From Syngnathus acus (taxonomy: Eukaryota; Chordata; Actinopteri; Syngnathiformes; Syngnathidae): 64,000 nt of DNA. Position numbers and translations under genes: made by a program. Under the pieces are notes generated by a model. That model made no database searches and was not told the DNA's origin. It saw nothing but the letters and a program-made list of their open reading frames with translations. Below, in pieces: positions 1 through 10,812 of this stretch (the first letter of the stretch is position 1; every line of letters begins with the position of its first letter). Location of the stretch: the NCBI RefSeq assembly GCF_901709675.1, contig NC_051095.1:10305956-10369955 (forward strand). The letters run 5' to 3'.

Positions 1-691
1 GTCCACAGCCCTGCTTACGATCAAGTTTGAAAAAGAACTTGACAGCATTGAGCGCCGCCGGCGTTTGTCGGCCGCCACCTCGCCAACCGGTCAAACGCGC
101 ATGCGCGTGAGGGGAAATCCCGCAAAGGAGGAGGGACAAACAGAGCGATTGGTTTTGCTGGCTTTTTAATGAATGGCGACTGTGACTACGGGGGCCCATT
201 AGGTCCAGAAAAGCTGACAAGACGCTTGCCAAAATGGCAAGGAAAAAATGCACAGCTAAACGAATACATGACGATGAACACAGGACGTTTTTAACAGAGT
301 TAAAGTTGTTTTTTGTTGAACGCTATGGCAAGCCATTCTGCCTGATATGTCGGACGTCATTGGCGCATTTAAAAGCTTCAGATGGTCAGCGCCACTTCAC
401 CTCACTTCATGCCAATATCGATAAGGACTTTGCAAAAGGGACTGAATTTCGCAAGCACAAGTTTGGAGACTTTGAAAAGTCAGGCAGAAAAATAGGTACA
501 GTTTTTCAAAAAAATTACGAAGTACTCAGAAACTGTCACACTTGCATTGTTTCAACTGGCTTGGAACATTGCACGGGCTAAAAAGCCATACAATGAAGTG
601 GAGTTCGTTAAAATATGCCTCAGTGACGTTATTGAATTTTATTTTCATCATGCTGCTGAGAATGCGCGTAGGAATACTGTCCACAGCCCTG
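1..691 (+). mobile_element. hAT-type DNA transposon remnant (internally deleted)
   Basis: The block is bounded on the right by GTCCACAGCCCTG at 679-691. Its reverse complement, CAGGGCTGTGGAC, is the kind of terminus seen in hAT elements. The same end motif sits at 1-13, so the window opens at the end of another copy. Between them lies a decayed coding stretch with a BED-like zinc finger (see 234-680). The sequence after about 650 runs straight into the terminal motif, so most of the transposase has been lost. No 8-bp target duplication could be confirmed. Identification as hAT rests on the terminus together with the zinc-finger type; the exact family is inferred. Confidence 0.6.
234..680 (+). 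pseudogene. hAT/GTF2IRD2-like transposase N-terminal fragment, frameshifted
   Basis: The ATG at 234 opens 115 codons. A C-x2-C...H-x4-H finger (C36, C39, H54, H59) follows the KPFCLIC core seen in the N-terminal zinc finger of hAT-derived proteins such as the GTF2IRD2/ZBED type. The frame is lost around 515-540. Homology then continues in another frame as a segment containing WNIARAKKPYNEVEF, which is the usual next part of these transposases. The reading stops being recognisable at about 655, beside the terminal repeat. It therefore covers only the DNA-binding N-terminus and the start of the catalytic region, with a frameshift, and is not expected to make a working transposase. Family assignment is from motif memory, not a search. 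Confidence 0.6.
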
Positions 692-1189
692 CTTGCTTGT
701 TATGAAGACAAATTTAGTTGTTGCGTGCGCGCCCGCGCCTGCCTGCCTGCCTGCGTGCACGTACAAGACCCACAATGCCCCGCGCGCAGCCAAGATGGAA
801 GAACCCGGGAGCAGCGAGAGAACAATGTTTTGCCTTTAGATTTGGGGGGGAAACGGAGCGTAAGTTATGATCAATGCGGCCACGTTGAGTTGCACTTAGG
901 CTAATGTTTACATTATGTACCAATGTCAAGGACGATTATGTCACCCAGCTTATATCATTGATGTGTTTCGATAGTTGTGGGGTCGTCACTAATTATTTGT
1001 GTTTAGATAAATGTCTGAGCTATAATGGTGTAATTAATGATTAAACTAACTTGAAAGTATCTGTTTATTGTATTCGTTTATATGTTTATAATAAAGACAA
1101 AGCCATCACAAAACTGTTGTAATTATTTAGATTTTGATCTAAATTAGCCTTGAATAAAGACTAAGCAGTCACATGAATTAACAGAAAAA

Positions 1190-1269
1190 ATGGACAGCCG
1201 GACTCGGACTCGTGGTCAAGAGGCCGGACTCGGACTCGGTGCAAAAATCCGACCGAGTCCACAGCCCTG
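1190..1269. mobile_element. Solo hAT end with subterminal GGACTCG repeats
   Basis: The right end is GTCCACAGCCCTG at 1257-1269, identical to the ends at 1-13 and 679-691. It is preceded by repeated CGGACTCGGACTCG-like subterminal motifs, which are the normal subterminal sequence for this kind of terminus. No coding sequence lies in front of it. It directly abuts the Tigger-like MITE that begins at 1270, so it probably truncated that element on insertion. Confidence 0.5.
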
Positions 1270-1464
1270 CTATTAATGTATTATTTACATGTTTGGAACA
1301 ATTATTTCATGTTCTAATAATAAAATATGCACTTAAATGGTTTCATATGTGTACATTTATTGGCACAAAAAATGTACTGATGAGCGAGTGACCCTACTTT
1401 GCGGATCTCACTTATCATGGGTGGTTTTTGGAACCAATTATCCGCAATAGATGAGGGATTACTG
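1270..1464 (-). mobile_element. Tigger/pogo-like MITE, copy 1 (minus orientation)
   Basis: Read on the minus strand it begins CAGTAATCCCTC at 1464. It continues through a GGATAATTGGTTCCAAAAACC core to an AT-rich part containing CCATTTAAGTGCATATTTTA. The same sequence lies in the opposite orientation at 26970-27165. The terminus resembles pogo/Tigger terminal repeats, but the class is not certain. Homology stops exactly where the hAT end at 1269 begins. Confidence 0.55.
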
Positions 1465-1474
1465 TGTACATTTT

Positions 1475-1958
1475 CTCAAATTGTCAATTAATTTTGACGG
1501 AGAATTTGAACAGAATCATAATTAAAATTGGTTTCGATGTGAATGTTCGACAAATATGTAATAATAGCACAAACGACATTTAACTGTTGCCCCAGCCTCC
1601 ATTTCAGTCCTCGCTGCAGATAAATTATCGCAAGCAACATCAGTGACATTTCTACACGTTCTGTCATTTTTTAGGTGACTCACCTTACCATGGATCCCAC
1701 TACATCATCTTGACGGGTGAAATTTTGACCATTACCACATTGCTTATAGACATTGTGGAAAATCCACTTTTTTTGCGAATTATAAACTGTAGCTATATAA
1801 CACTATAATCGGATTTGCAACTGGTTTTGTCCAAGGGACTACACATAATCAAGAAGCAACTAACAACATAGGGACCAATGCTTTAGCAGAATATTACCAT
1901 TATATATATATTTAAATATATATATACATACATATATACAATATATATACATATATAT
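1475..1958 (+). repeat. Dispersed repeat, copy 1, ending in a (TA)n tract
   Basis: The sequence from about 1475 to 1900 is matched in inverted orientation by two blocks at 38720-38474 and 37882-37705. Shared landmarks are CATCTTGACGGG, CCATTACCACATTGCTTATAGA and GTCCCTTGGACAAAACCAG (complementary strand). It ends in a degenerate TA-rich microsatellite at 1904-1958. No coding capacity or terminal repeats were recognised; it may be a non-autonomous DNA transposon. Confidence 0.65.
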
Positions 1959-2188
1959 CAAGTTGAGTCATCATCATCATTTAAAGCAACAAGTGCGCAA
2001 GAGTAACACTTCAAGTGATTCGCCGTCTAACAAGCTTGTCGCACTTTCTCACTTGACACTCACGAGTAGGAGAAAGGTGTTCCGTCTGTCCACTGCCACA
2101 GTGCTCCCAGGTGCCGCACGTCGCAGGCCAATCCAGCTATTAGTAGTGTTCCGTATTTGCTGCGCCAGCCACTCCTGCAAGGCAAAAA

Positions 2189-2286
2189 GTGAGTGAGTGA
2201 GTGAGTGAGTGAGTGAGTGAGCGAGTGAGTAAGCGAGTGAGTGAGTGAGTGAGCGAGTGAGTAAGCGAGTGAGTGAGTGAGTGAGT
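2189..2286 (+). repeat. (GAGT)n microsatellite
   Basis: About 98 bp of near-perfect GAGT tandem repeat, with a few AGCG and AAGC variants that recur in register and so form a short higher-order pattern. Translation of this tract gives artificial serine/leucine/threonine/histidine-rich peptides. It has no gene meaning. Confidence 0.95.
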
Positions 2287-2830
2287 CGCGTTACCTGCTC
2301 CTGTATGTCCCTCATGCTCGCCAGGTGGCCTCCCTTGTATTTCTCAGCCTTCGTTCCAGTACAGATACTTCTTTCCGAAGAAGTAACAGTGATTGTTGTA
2401 TTCTTGCCATCGGGTCGGACACACAGTTGGAATCATATTTCATTATTATTTATTATCTGTTATTATACATTTGTGATTGCTGTGGAATGTGTATTGTGAT
2501 TAACGAACAGAAGCAGATGAGCCGAAACTTGTTGCCTCTGCTTGGGACCAGCTGATCTCCAGCCGGCGATATGAGGAAATCAATGGAGACGATCTTTCTG
2601 CTGCAACTCTGAGTGGCGCTGCCGGACCACAAGATGTCCAATGCAGGCCGTTGCGATCACAGCCTCAAACCAAACAGGGCAGTGTGTCCACGCAATGATG
2701 TAATGAACTCGGTTTTAGGCTTATTTTTTTTACAATTTTGTACTTTTGAGAGGACATCGGGACTCGGTTATGGCAAATGTGAAAAGCCTAGGGGGTCTTG
2801 TTAGGGCTGGCAGGAACTAACACAAAGGCA
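2287..2830. other. Unassigned stretch
   Basis: Only short ORFs of up to 92 codons occur here, and none resembles a known domain. No terminal repeats or tandem structure were noticed. It may be unique sequence or an old unrecognised repeat. Confidence 0.4.
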
Positions 2831-2839
2831 TGTATGGCT

Positions 2840-3141
2840 TGTATGAGACTAAGCTTCAATCACTTTTTAGTATATGTAATATATGCCCGTGAGAATTGTT
2901 ATATTTTCTGCCTACAACTGTTGCCGCACAGTTTGTGTTCAAATATTGGTGTTGTATTGGAATTATAACGACTGCAACAATGATCTAGGTTTCTTGGCAT
3001 AGTATGTTAGTATGAAGCTCAGACAAAACTAAAACATCCGGGAGGTGTTAAAATACTTGTTGTAAAGTTTGACCTTTGTAAGTAATGACTTACTTGTTTG
3101 CTGTTCTCCTCAAGTATTCAGATCATAATGGCTGACGTAAT
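2840..3141 (+). repeat. Part-copy of the 0.54-kb family A repeat, left flank of the GC array
   Basis: This matches the AT-rich units at 25668-26202, 27298-27591 and 27592-28130. Shared landmarks include AGTATACATAATATATGCCC-like sequence, ACTAAAACATCCGGGAG, and AAGTATTCAGATCATAATGG followed by CTGACGTAAT. The match breaks exactly at 3141, where the other copies go on with TTTCGGAACTCC but this one begins CATCCAGGCG. The large GC-rich array therefore begins inside a copy of a repeat that otherwise lives on the array's right side. Confidence 0.8.
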
Positions 3142-3450
3142 CATCCAGGCGCAGGCCAGGAGGGCAAGCAGTCATGGCTTCATCCAGGTTTAGGCCAGGT
3201 GGGCAGGCAGGCGGATAGGCAGGCAGGCAGGCAGGCAGTCACTGCTTGCATCATCCAGATGCAGGTAAGGCAGGCAGTCATGACTTCGTCCCCATGCAGG
3301 CCAGGCAGTCTTCTTCATCTAGGTGCAGGCCAAGCAGGAAGGCGGTCGCGGTCTCATCCAAGAGTACGGCTTGCAGGTGGGTAGGCAGGCGCATCCAAGG
3401 CAGGAAGGCAGGCAGGCAGGTGCATCCAAAGCAGGCAGGTGCATCCAAAG

Positions 3451-3546
<96 letters not shown>

Positions 3547-3554
3547 CACTTCCA

Positions 3555-3641
<87 letters not shown>

Positions 3642-3676
3642 CGCATCCAAGGAGGGCAGGCAGGCAGGTGCATCCA

Positions 3677-3723
<47 letters not shown>

Positions 3724-3744
3724 CTGGAGGGCAGGCAGGCTGGA

Positions 3745-3788
<44 letters not shown>

Positions 3789-4909
3789 AGGCCTGGCGTC
3801 ATCCATGCGCTTTCGAGGCAGTCCTGGCGTTGTCCAGGCACATCCGAAGCAGTCCTGGCGTTGTCCAGGCACATCCGAGGCAGTCCTGGCGTCATCCAGG
3901 CACATCCGAGGTAGTCCTGGTTTTGTCCAGGCGCATCCCAGACAGTCTTGGCTTCGTCCAAGCGCATCCGAGGCAGTCTTGGCTTCGTCCAGGCGCATCC
4001 GAGGCAGTCTTGGCTTCGTCCAGGCGCATCCGAGGCAGTCCTGGCTTTGTCCAGGCACATCCGAGGCAGTCCTGGCTAGGTTTAGGCCAGGCGGGCAGGC
4101 AGGCAGGCGGGCAGGCAGGCAGTCACGGCTTGCATCATCTAGATGCAGGTAAGGCAGGCAGTCATGACTTTGTCCCGATGCAGGCCAGGCAGTCTTCTTC
4201 ATCTAGGTGCAGGCCAAGCAGGAAGGCGGGTAGGCCGTCGCGGTCTCATCCAAGAGTACGGCTTGAGGGCGGGCAGGCAGGCGGGCGGGCAGGCAGGCAG
4301 GCGCACCTAAGGCAGGCAGGCAGGCGTATCCAAGGCAGGCAGGCAGGCAGGCGCATCCAAGGCAGGCAGGAGGGCGGGCAGGCACATCCAAAGCAGGCAG
4401 GCAGGCAGGGAGGCCTGGCATCATCCATGCGCTTTTGAGGCAGTCCTGGTGTCGTCCAGGCACATCCAAGGCAGTCCTGGCGTCGTCCGGGCGCATCCGA
4501 GGCAGTCCAGGCGTCGTCCAGGCGCATCTGAGGCAGTCCTGGCATCGAACAGGCGCAATCAAGGCAGTCTTAGCGGCGTCCAGGCGCATCCGAGGTAGTC
4601 CTGGTTTTGCCCAGGCGCATCCGAGACAGTCCTGGCTTCGTGCAGGCGCATCCGAGGCAGTCCTGGCTTCATCCAGGCGCATTTGAGGCAGTCCTGTCTT
4701 TGTCCAAGCGCATCCGAGGTAGTCTTGGCTTCGTCCAGGCGCATCCGAGGCAGTCATGGCTTTGTCCAGGCACATCCGAGGCAGTCGTGGCTAGGTTTAG
4801 GCCAGGCAGGCAGGCAGGCAGGCTGGCAGGCAGGCAGTCATGGTTTGCATCATCCAGATGCAGGTAAGGCAGGCAGGCAGGCAGGCGGGCAGGCAGGCAG
4901 GCAGGCGGG

Positions 4910-4980
<71 letters not shown>

Positions 4981-5009
4981 TCACGGCTTGCAACATCCAG
5001 ATGCAGGTA

Positions 5010-5040
<31 letters not shown>

Positions 5041-5289
5041 CGGGCAGGCAGGCGGGCAGGCAGGCAGGCAGTCACGACTTGCATCATCCAGATGCAGGTA
5101 AGGCAGGCAGTCATGACTTCGTCCCGATGCAGGCCAGGCAGTCCTCTTTATCTAGGTGCAGGCCAAGCAAAAAGGCGGGTAGATGGTCGCGGTCTCATCC
5201 AAGAGTACGGCTTACGGGCGGGCAGGCAGGTGAATCCAAAGAAGGCAGGCGCATCCAAGGCAGGCAGGCAGGCGGGCAGGCAGGCAGGT

Positions 5290-5372
<83 letters not shown>

Positions 5373-5380
5373 CGCATCCA

Positions 5381-5411
<31 letters not shown>

Positions 5412-5515
5412 CGGGCAGGCGGGCAGGCAGGCGGGCAGGCAGGCGGGCAGGCAGGCGGGCAGGCAGGCGGGCAGGCAGGCGGGCAGGCAGGCGGGCAGGC
5501 AGGCCTGTTGTCGTC
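3142..5515 (+). repeat. (GGCA)n tetranucleotide tracts mixed with larger tandem cassettes
   Basis: Long pure GGCA runs (for example about 3450-3548, 3558-3640, 4863-4980 and 5284-5372) alternate with 31-bp-like units at 3800-4075 and 4430-4795. They also alternate with a conserved cassette of about 130 bp starting near TGCATCATCCAGATGCAGG. That cassette appears at about 3247-3372, 4132-4266 and 5079-5214, with shorter pieces near 4846 and 4987. From 5400 on, GGCA and GGCG alternate. Translation gives AGRQ repeats on plus and CLPA repeats on minus, because 3 x 4 nt equals four codons. These are not genes. Confidence 0.93.
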
Positions 5516-7795
5516 TAAGCGCATACGAGGCAGTCCTGGCGCCGTCCAGGTGAATTCGAGGCAGTCCCAGCATCGTCCAGGCGCGTCCAAGGTAGTGCTG
5601 GCATCATCCAGGCGCATCTGAGGCAGTCCTGGCGTTGTCCAGGTGCATCCAAAGCGCATCCAAAGCGCATCCAAGGCGGATCCAAGGCGGATCCAAGGCG
5701 CATCCAAGGCGCATCCAAGGCGATCCTGGCTTCGTCTGGGCGCTTCTAAGGCGGTCCTGGCGTTGTCCGGACATGTACAAGACGCATCCAAGGCGATCCC
5801 GGCGTCGTCCAGGTGCATCCAAAGCAGTCCCAGCGTCGTCCAGGCACATCCAAGGCAGTCCCGACGTTGTCCGGGCGGATCCAAGGCGCATCGAAAGCGC
5901 ATCCAAGGCGGATCCAAGGCGCATCCAAGGCGATCCTGGCTTCGTCTGGGCGCTTCTAAGGCGGTCCTGGCGTTGTCCGGACATGTACAAGACGCATCCA
6001 AGGCGATCCAGGCGCAACCAAGTGGCAAGGCGCATCCAAGGCGCCGTCCAGGCGCATCCAAGGCCGTCCTGGCGTCGTCCAGGCACATCCAAGGCAGTCC
6101 TGGTGTTGTCCAGGCGCATCCAAAGCGCATCCAAAGCGCATCCAAAGCGCATCCAAAGCGCATCCAAGGCGCATCCAAAGCGCATCCAAGGCGCATCCAA
6201 GGCGCATCCAAGGCGCATCCAAGGCGCATCCAAGGCGCATCCAAGGCGATCCTGGCTTCGTCTGGGCGCTTCTAAGGCGGTCCTGGCGTTGTCCGGACAT
6301 GTACAAGACGCATCCAAGGCGATCCCGGCGTCGTCCAGGCGCATCCAAAGCAGTCCCAGCGTCGTCCAGGCACATCCAAGGCAGTCCCGACGTTGTCCGG
6401 GCGGATCCAAGGCGGTCCCAGCGTCATCCAAGCACATCCAAGGTGGTCCCGGTGTCATCCGGGCGCATCTAAGTTGGTCCTGGCGTTGTCCAGGCGTATC
6501 CAAGGCGGTCTCGGCTTCGTCCAGGCACATCCAAAGAGGGCACGACGTCATTCAGGCACATCCAAGGCAGTCCCGACTTGGTCCAGACGCATCCAAGGGG
6601 CATCCAAGGCACATCCAAAGCGCATCAAAGGCGCCGTCCAGGCGCAACCAAGTGGCAAGGCGCATCCAAGGCGCCGTCCAGGCGCATCCAAGGCCGTCCC
6701 GGCGTCGTCCAGGCGCATCCAAGGCTCTCTCGGCGTCGTCCAGGCGCATCCAAGGCTAATCCAAGGCTAATCCAAGGCGCATCCAAGGCGAATCCAAGGC
6801 GCATCCAAGGCGCGCCCCGGCGTCGTCCAGGGCGGTCCCAGCATCATCCAGGCGCATCCAAGGCGGTCCGGGCGTCGTCCAGGCACATCCAAGGCGGTCC
6901 CGACGTTGTCCAGGCGCATCCAAAGCGGTCTCGGCGTCATCCAGGTGGATCCAAGGCGGTCCCGGCGTCGTCCAGGCGCAACCAAGGCGCACCCAAAGCG
7001 CATCCAAGGCACATCCAAGGTGGTCCCGGCGTCGTTGAGGCACATCCAAGGCTGTCCCAGCATCGTCCAGGCGCATCCAACGCGGTCCCGGGGGCGTCCA
7101 GGCACATCTAAGGCAGTCCCGTCTACATCCAGGCTCATAGAAGGCGGTTCAAGCGTCGTCCAGGCGCATCAAAGGCGCATCAAAGGCGGTCCCGGTGTTG
7201 TCCAAGACGCATCCAAGGCGCATCTAAGGCGGTCCCGCCGTCTAGGCGCATCCAAGGAATTCCGGTGTCGTCCAGGCGCAAACAAGGCGGTCCCGGCATC
7301 ATCCAGGCGCATCCAGGGCAGCTCTGGCGTCGTCCAGGCGCATCCAAGGCGGTCCTGGCATCGTCCAGGCGCATCCAAGGCAGTCCTGGCAATGTCCAGG
7401 CGCATCCAAAGCAGTCCCACAGTCGTGCAGCCGCATCCAAGGCGCATCCAAGGTGGTCATGGCATCATCCAGGCGCACCTAAGGCGGTCCGGCGATGTCC
7501 AGGCGCATGCAAGGCGGTCCCGGCGTCATCCAGGCACATCCAAAGCGGTCCCGGCATCGTCCAGGCGCATTCAAGGTTACTCCAAAGCGGTCCCACCGTC
7601 GTGCAGGCGCATCCAAGGCATATCCAAGCCGCATCCAAGGCGGTCCTGGCATCGTGCAGGCGCACCTAAGGCAGTCCCGGCGTCGCCCAGGCGCATCCAG
7701 GGCGGTCCTGACGTCGTCCAGGCGCATCCAAGGTAGTCCCGGTACATCCAAGGCGGTCCTAACGTCATCCAGGCGCATCCAAGGCGGTCCCATCG
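5516..7795 (+). repeat. 31-bp GC-rich minisatellite array, left block
   Basis: The unit can be cut into an 11-nt block CATCCAAGGCG, a 10-nt block GTCCCGGCGT and a 10-nt block CGTCCAGGCG. Spacing of the CATCC landmark is 31 nt. Runs of the 11-nt block alone occur at about 6118-6246. A composite of about 80 bp (CGATCCTGGCTTCGTC ... GGACATGTACAAGACG) is repeated at 5721, 5931 and 6247. The block is interrupted at about 7796 by the Rex3 3' end and resumes at 13627. Long ORFs (up to 374 codons) run through it in every frame because the unit holds no stop in any frame. Confidence 0.95.
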
Positions 7796-8085
7796 TATTC
7801 TTCATCTTCTTCCGCTTATCCAGGGGCGGGTCGCAGGGCAAGCAGCTTTAGGAGGGACTCCCAGACTTCCCTCTCCCCAGCCACTTAGCCCATTCGTCCC
7901 GGGGGATCCCAAGGCATTCCCAGGCCAGCTGAGAGACATAGTCTCTCCAGCGCATCCTGGGCCGTCTACGGGGTCTCTTACTGGTGGGATATTCCCAGGG
8001 AGGTGTCCATCAGGCATCCTGATGAAATGCCCGAGCCACCTCATCTGGCTCCTCTCAATGTGGAGGAGCAGCAGCTTTACTCTTT

Positions 8086-9443
8086 CCTGGATGATCAAGC
8101 TCCTAACCTTATCTCTAAGGGAGAGCCTCGGGACACCCTGTGGAGGAAACTCATTTCCACAGCTTGTATCCGGAATCTCGTTCTTTCGCTCACGACCTAT
8201 AGCTCATGACCATAGGAGAGGGTCGGAGCATAGATTGACTGGTAAATTGAGAGCTTTGCCTTTTGGCTCAGCTCTCTCTTCACCGCGACGAACTGGTACA
8301 GAGTCCGCATTACTGCCGACGCTGCTTTGATCCGCCTGTCGATCTCGCGCTCCATCCTGCCCTCACTCATGAACAAGAATCCAAGATATTTCAACTCCTC
8401 TACTTGGGGCAGGATCTCGTCCCCGATCCGGAGAGGGCATTCCACCCTTTGTCCGACCGAGGACCATGGACTCTAATTTGGAGGTGCTGACCCTCATCCC
8501 GACCGCTTCACACTTGGCTGCGAACCGCTCCAGTGAGAGCTAGAGATGACGCCTTGAAGAAGCCAACAGCACCACATCATCTGCAAAAAGCAGAGAAGCA
8601 AGGCTGAGGTCCCCAAACCGGACACCCTCAACGCCTCAGCTGCGCCTAGAAATTCTGTCCATAAAAGTTATGAACAGAATCGGTTACAAAGGGCAGCCTT
8701 GGCGGAGTCCAACCCTAACTGGGAACGAGTCTGACTTACTGCCGGAAATGCGGACCAAACTCTTATACAGGGACCAAACCGCCTTTATCAATTGGCTCGG
8801 CACCCCGTACTCCCGAAGCACCCTCCAAAGAACTTCCTGAGGGACACGGTCGAACACCTCCAAGTCCACAAAATACATGTGGACTGGTTAAGGGAACTCC
8901 CATGCCCCCTCGAGGATCCTGCCGAGGGTGTAGAGCTGGTCCACTGTTCCACAGCCAGAACGAAAGCCACATTGCTCCTCCTGAATCCGAAGTTCAACCT
9001 ACCGACGGACTCTTCTCTCCAGCACCCCTGAATAGACCTTACCAGAGAGGCTGAGGAGTGTGATTCCCCTGTAATTGGAACACACCCTCCGGTCCCCCTT
9101 CTTAAAAAGGGGAACCACCACCCCAGTCTGCCAATTCAGAGACACTGTCCCCGATGTCCACACAATGTTGCAGAGGCGTGTCAACCATGACACCCCACAA
9201 CATCCAGAGCCTTTAAAAACTCTGGGCGGATCTCATCCACCCCTGGGGCCTTGCCCCTGACGAGTTTTTCAACTACCTCAGTGACTTTGACCCCAGAGAT
9301 TGGAGAGTCTGCCTCAAAGTCTCCAGGCCCTGCTTCCACAATGGATGGCGTGTCGGTGGAATTGAAGAGGTCTTCAAAGTATTCTCCCCATCGACTCACA
9401 ACGTCCCGAGTCGAGGTCAGCAGCACGCCATCTCCAAGTCTCT
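8086..9443 (-). pseudogene. Rex3 reverse transcriptase segment, tandem unit 3 (3'-most)
   Basis: Same content again, with the shared stop at about 8999 and the shared TAA at about 8890. It has extra damage: a deletion in the VDLE/AFDRV region and a frameshift near 8760. Unlike the other two units it continues at its 3' side into the true element end. That end (8098-7802) holds the IERSQMRWLGHFIRMP motif and the terminal part of the ORF. Confidence 0.85.
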
Positions 9444-10812
9444 CCTGGATGACCAAGCTTCTAACCTTATCTCTAAGGGAGAGCCCAGACACCCTGCGGA
9501 GGAAACTCATTTCCACAGCTTGTATCCAGAATCTCGTTCTTTCGCTCACAACCTATAGCTCGTGACCATAGGAGAGGGTAGGAGCGTAGATTGACTGGTA
9601 AATTGAGAGCTTTGCCTTTTGGCTCAGCTCTCTCTTCACTGCGACGAACTGGTACAGAGTCCGCATTACTGCCGACGCTGCTTTGATCCACCTGTCGATC
9701 TCGCGCTCCATCCGGCCCTCACTCATGAACAAGAATCCAAAATACCTTAACTCCTCCACTTTGGGCAGGATCTCGTCCCCGATCCGGAGAGGGCATTCCA
9801 CCCTTTTCCGACCGAGGACCATGGACTCTAATTTGGAGGTGCTGACCCTCATCCCGACCGCTTCACACTTGGCTGCGAACCGCTCCAGTGAGAGCTGGAG
9901 ATGACGCCTTGAAGAAGCCAACAGCACCACGTCGTCTGCAAAAAGCAGAGAAGCCATGCTGAGGTCCCCAAACCGGACACCATCATCGCCTCAGCTGCGC
10001 CTAGAAATTCTGTCCATAAAAGTTATGAACAGAATCGGTGACAAAGGGCAGCCTTGGCGGAGTCCAACCCTCACTGGGAATGAATCCGACTTACTGCCGG
10101 AAATGCGGACCAAACTCTGGCATCGGTGATACAGGGACCAAACCGCCTTTATCAGTTGGCTCGGCTACCCCGTACTCCCGAAGCACCCTCCAAAGAACTT
10201 CCTGAGGAACACGGTCGAACGTCTTCTCCAAGTCCACAAAACACATGTGGACTGGTTAAGCGAACTCCCATGCCCACTCGAGGATCCTGCCGAGGGTGTA
10301 GAGCTGGTCCACTGTTCCACAGCCAGAACGAAAGCCACATTGCTCCTCCTGAATCCGAAGTTCAACCTACCGACGGACTCTCCTCTCCAGCACCCCTGAA
10401 TAGACCTTACCAGAGAGGCTGAGGAGTGTGATTCCCCTGTAATTGGAACACACCCTCTGGTACCCCTTCTTAAAGAGGGGAACCACCACCCCAGTCTGCC
10501 AATTCAGAGACACTGTCCCCGATTTCCACGCAATGTTGCAGAGGCGTGTCAACCATGACAGCCCCACAACATCCAGAGCCTTTAAAAACTCTGGGCGGAT
10601 CTCATCCACCCCTGGGGCCTTGCCCCTGAGGGGTTTTTCAACTACCTCAGTGACTTTGACCCCAGAGATTGGAGAGTCTGCCTCAAAGTCTCCAGGCCCT
10701 GCTTCCACAATGGATGGCGTGTCGGTGGAATTGAAGAGGTCTTCAAAGTATTCTCCCCACCGACTCACGACATCCCAAGTCGAGGTCAGCAGCACGCCAT
10801 CTCCGAGTCTCT
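9444..10812 (-). pseudogene. Rex3 reverse transcriptase segment, tandem unit 2
   Basis: Same content and order as the unit at 10813-12168. The stop after ERRVRR (about 10367) and the TAA in the downstream linker (about 10258) are shared. The unit includes the linker frame at 10918-10367 and the palm motif FADDVVLLASS at 9957 downward, in its cleanest form. The head junction fuses the C-terminal motif RSLVIQERLGD directly to the linker GVLLTSTWDVV, which is the duplication breakpoint. Confidence 0.85.

Noticed and set aside
2049-2315. Minus-strand ORF with leucine/threonine/histidine repeats
   Set aside because: Mostly the translation of the GAGT microsatellite.
3246-5573. AGRQ-repeat and CLPA-repeat ORFs as antifreeze- or silk-like proteins
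   Set aside because: They are direct translations of (GGCA)n in either direction; the period of four residues follows from 12 nt equalling three tetranucleotides.
8086-9443. Three independent LINE insertions at 8-12 kb
   Set aside because: All three units share the same internal junction and the same stops, and only one endonuclease and one 3' end exist, so it is a tandem multiplication within a single element.
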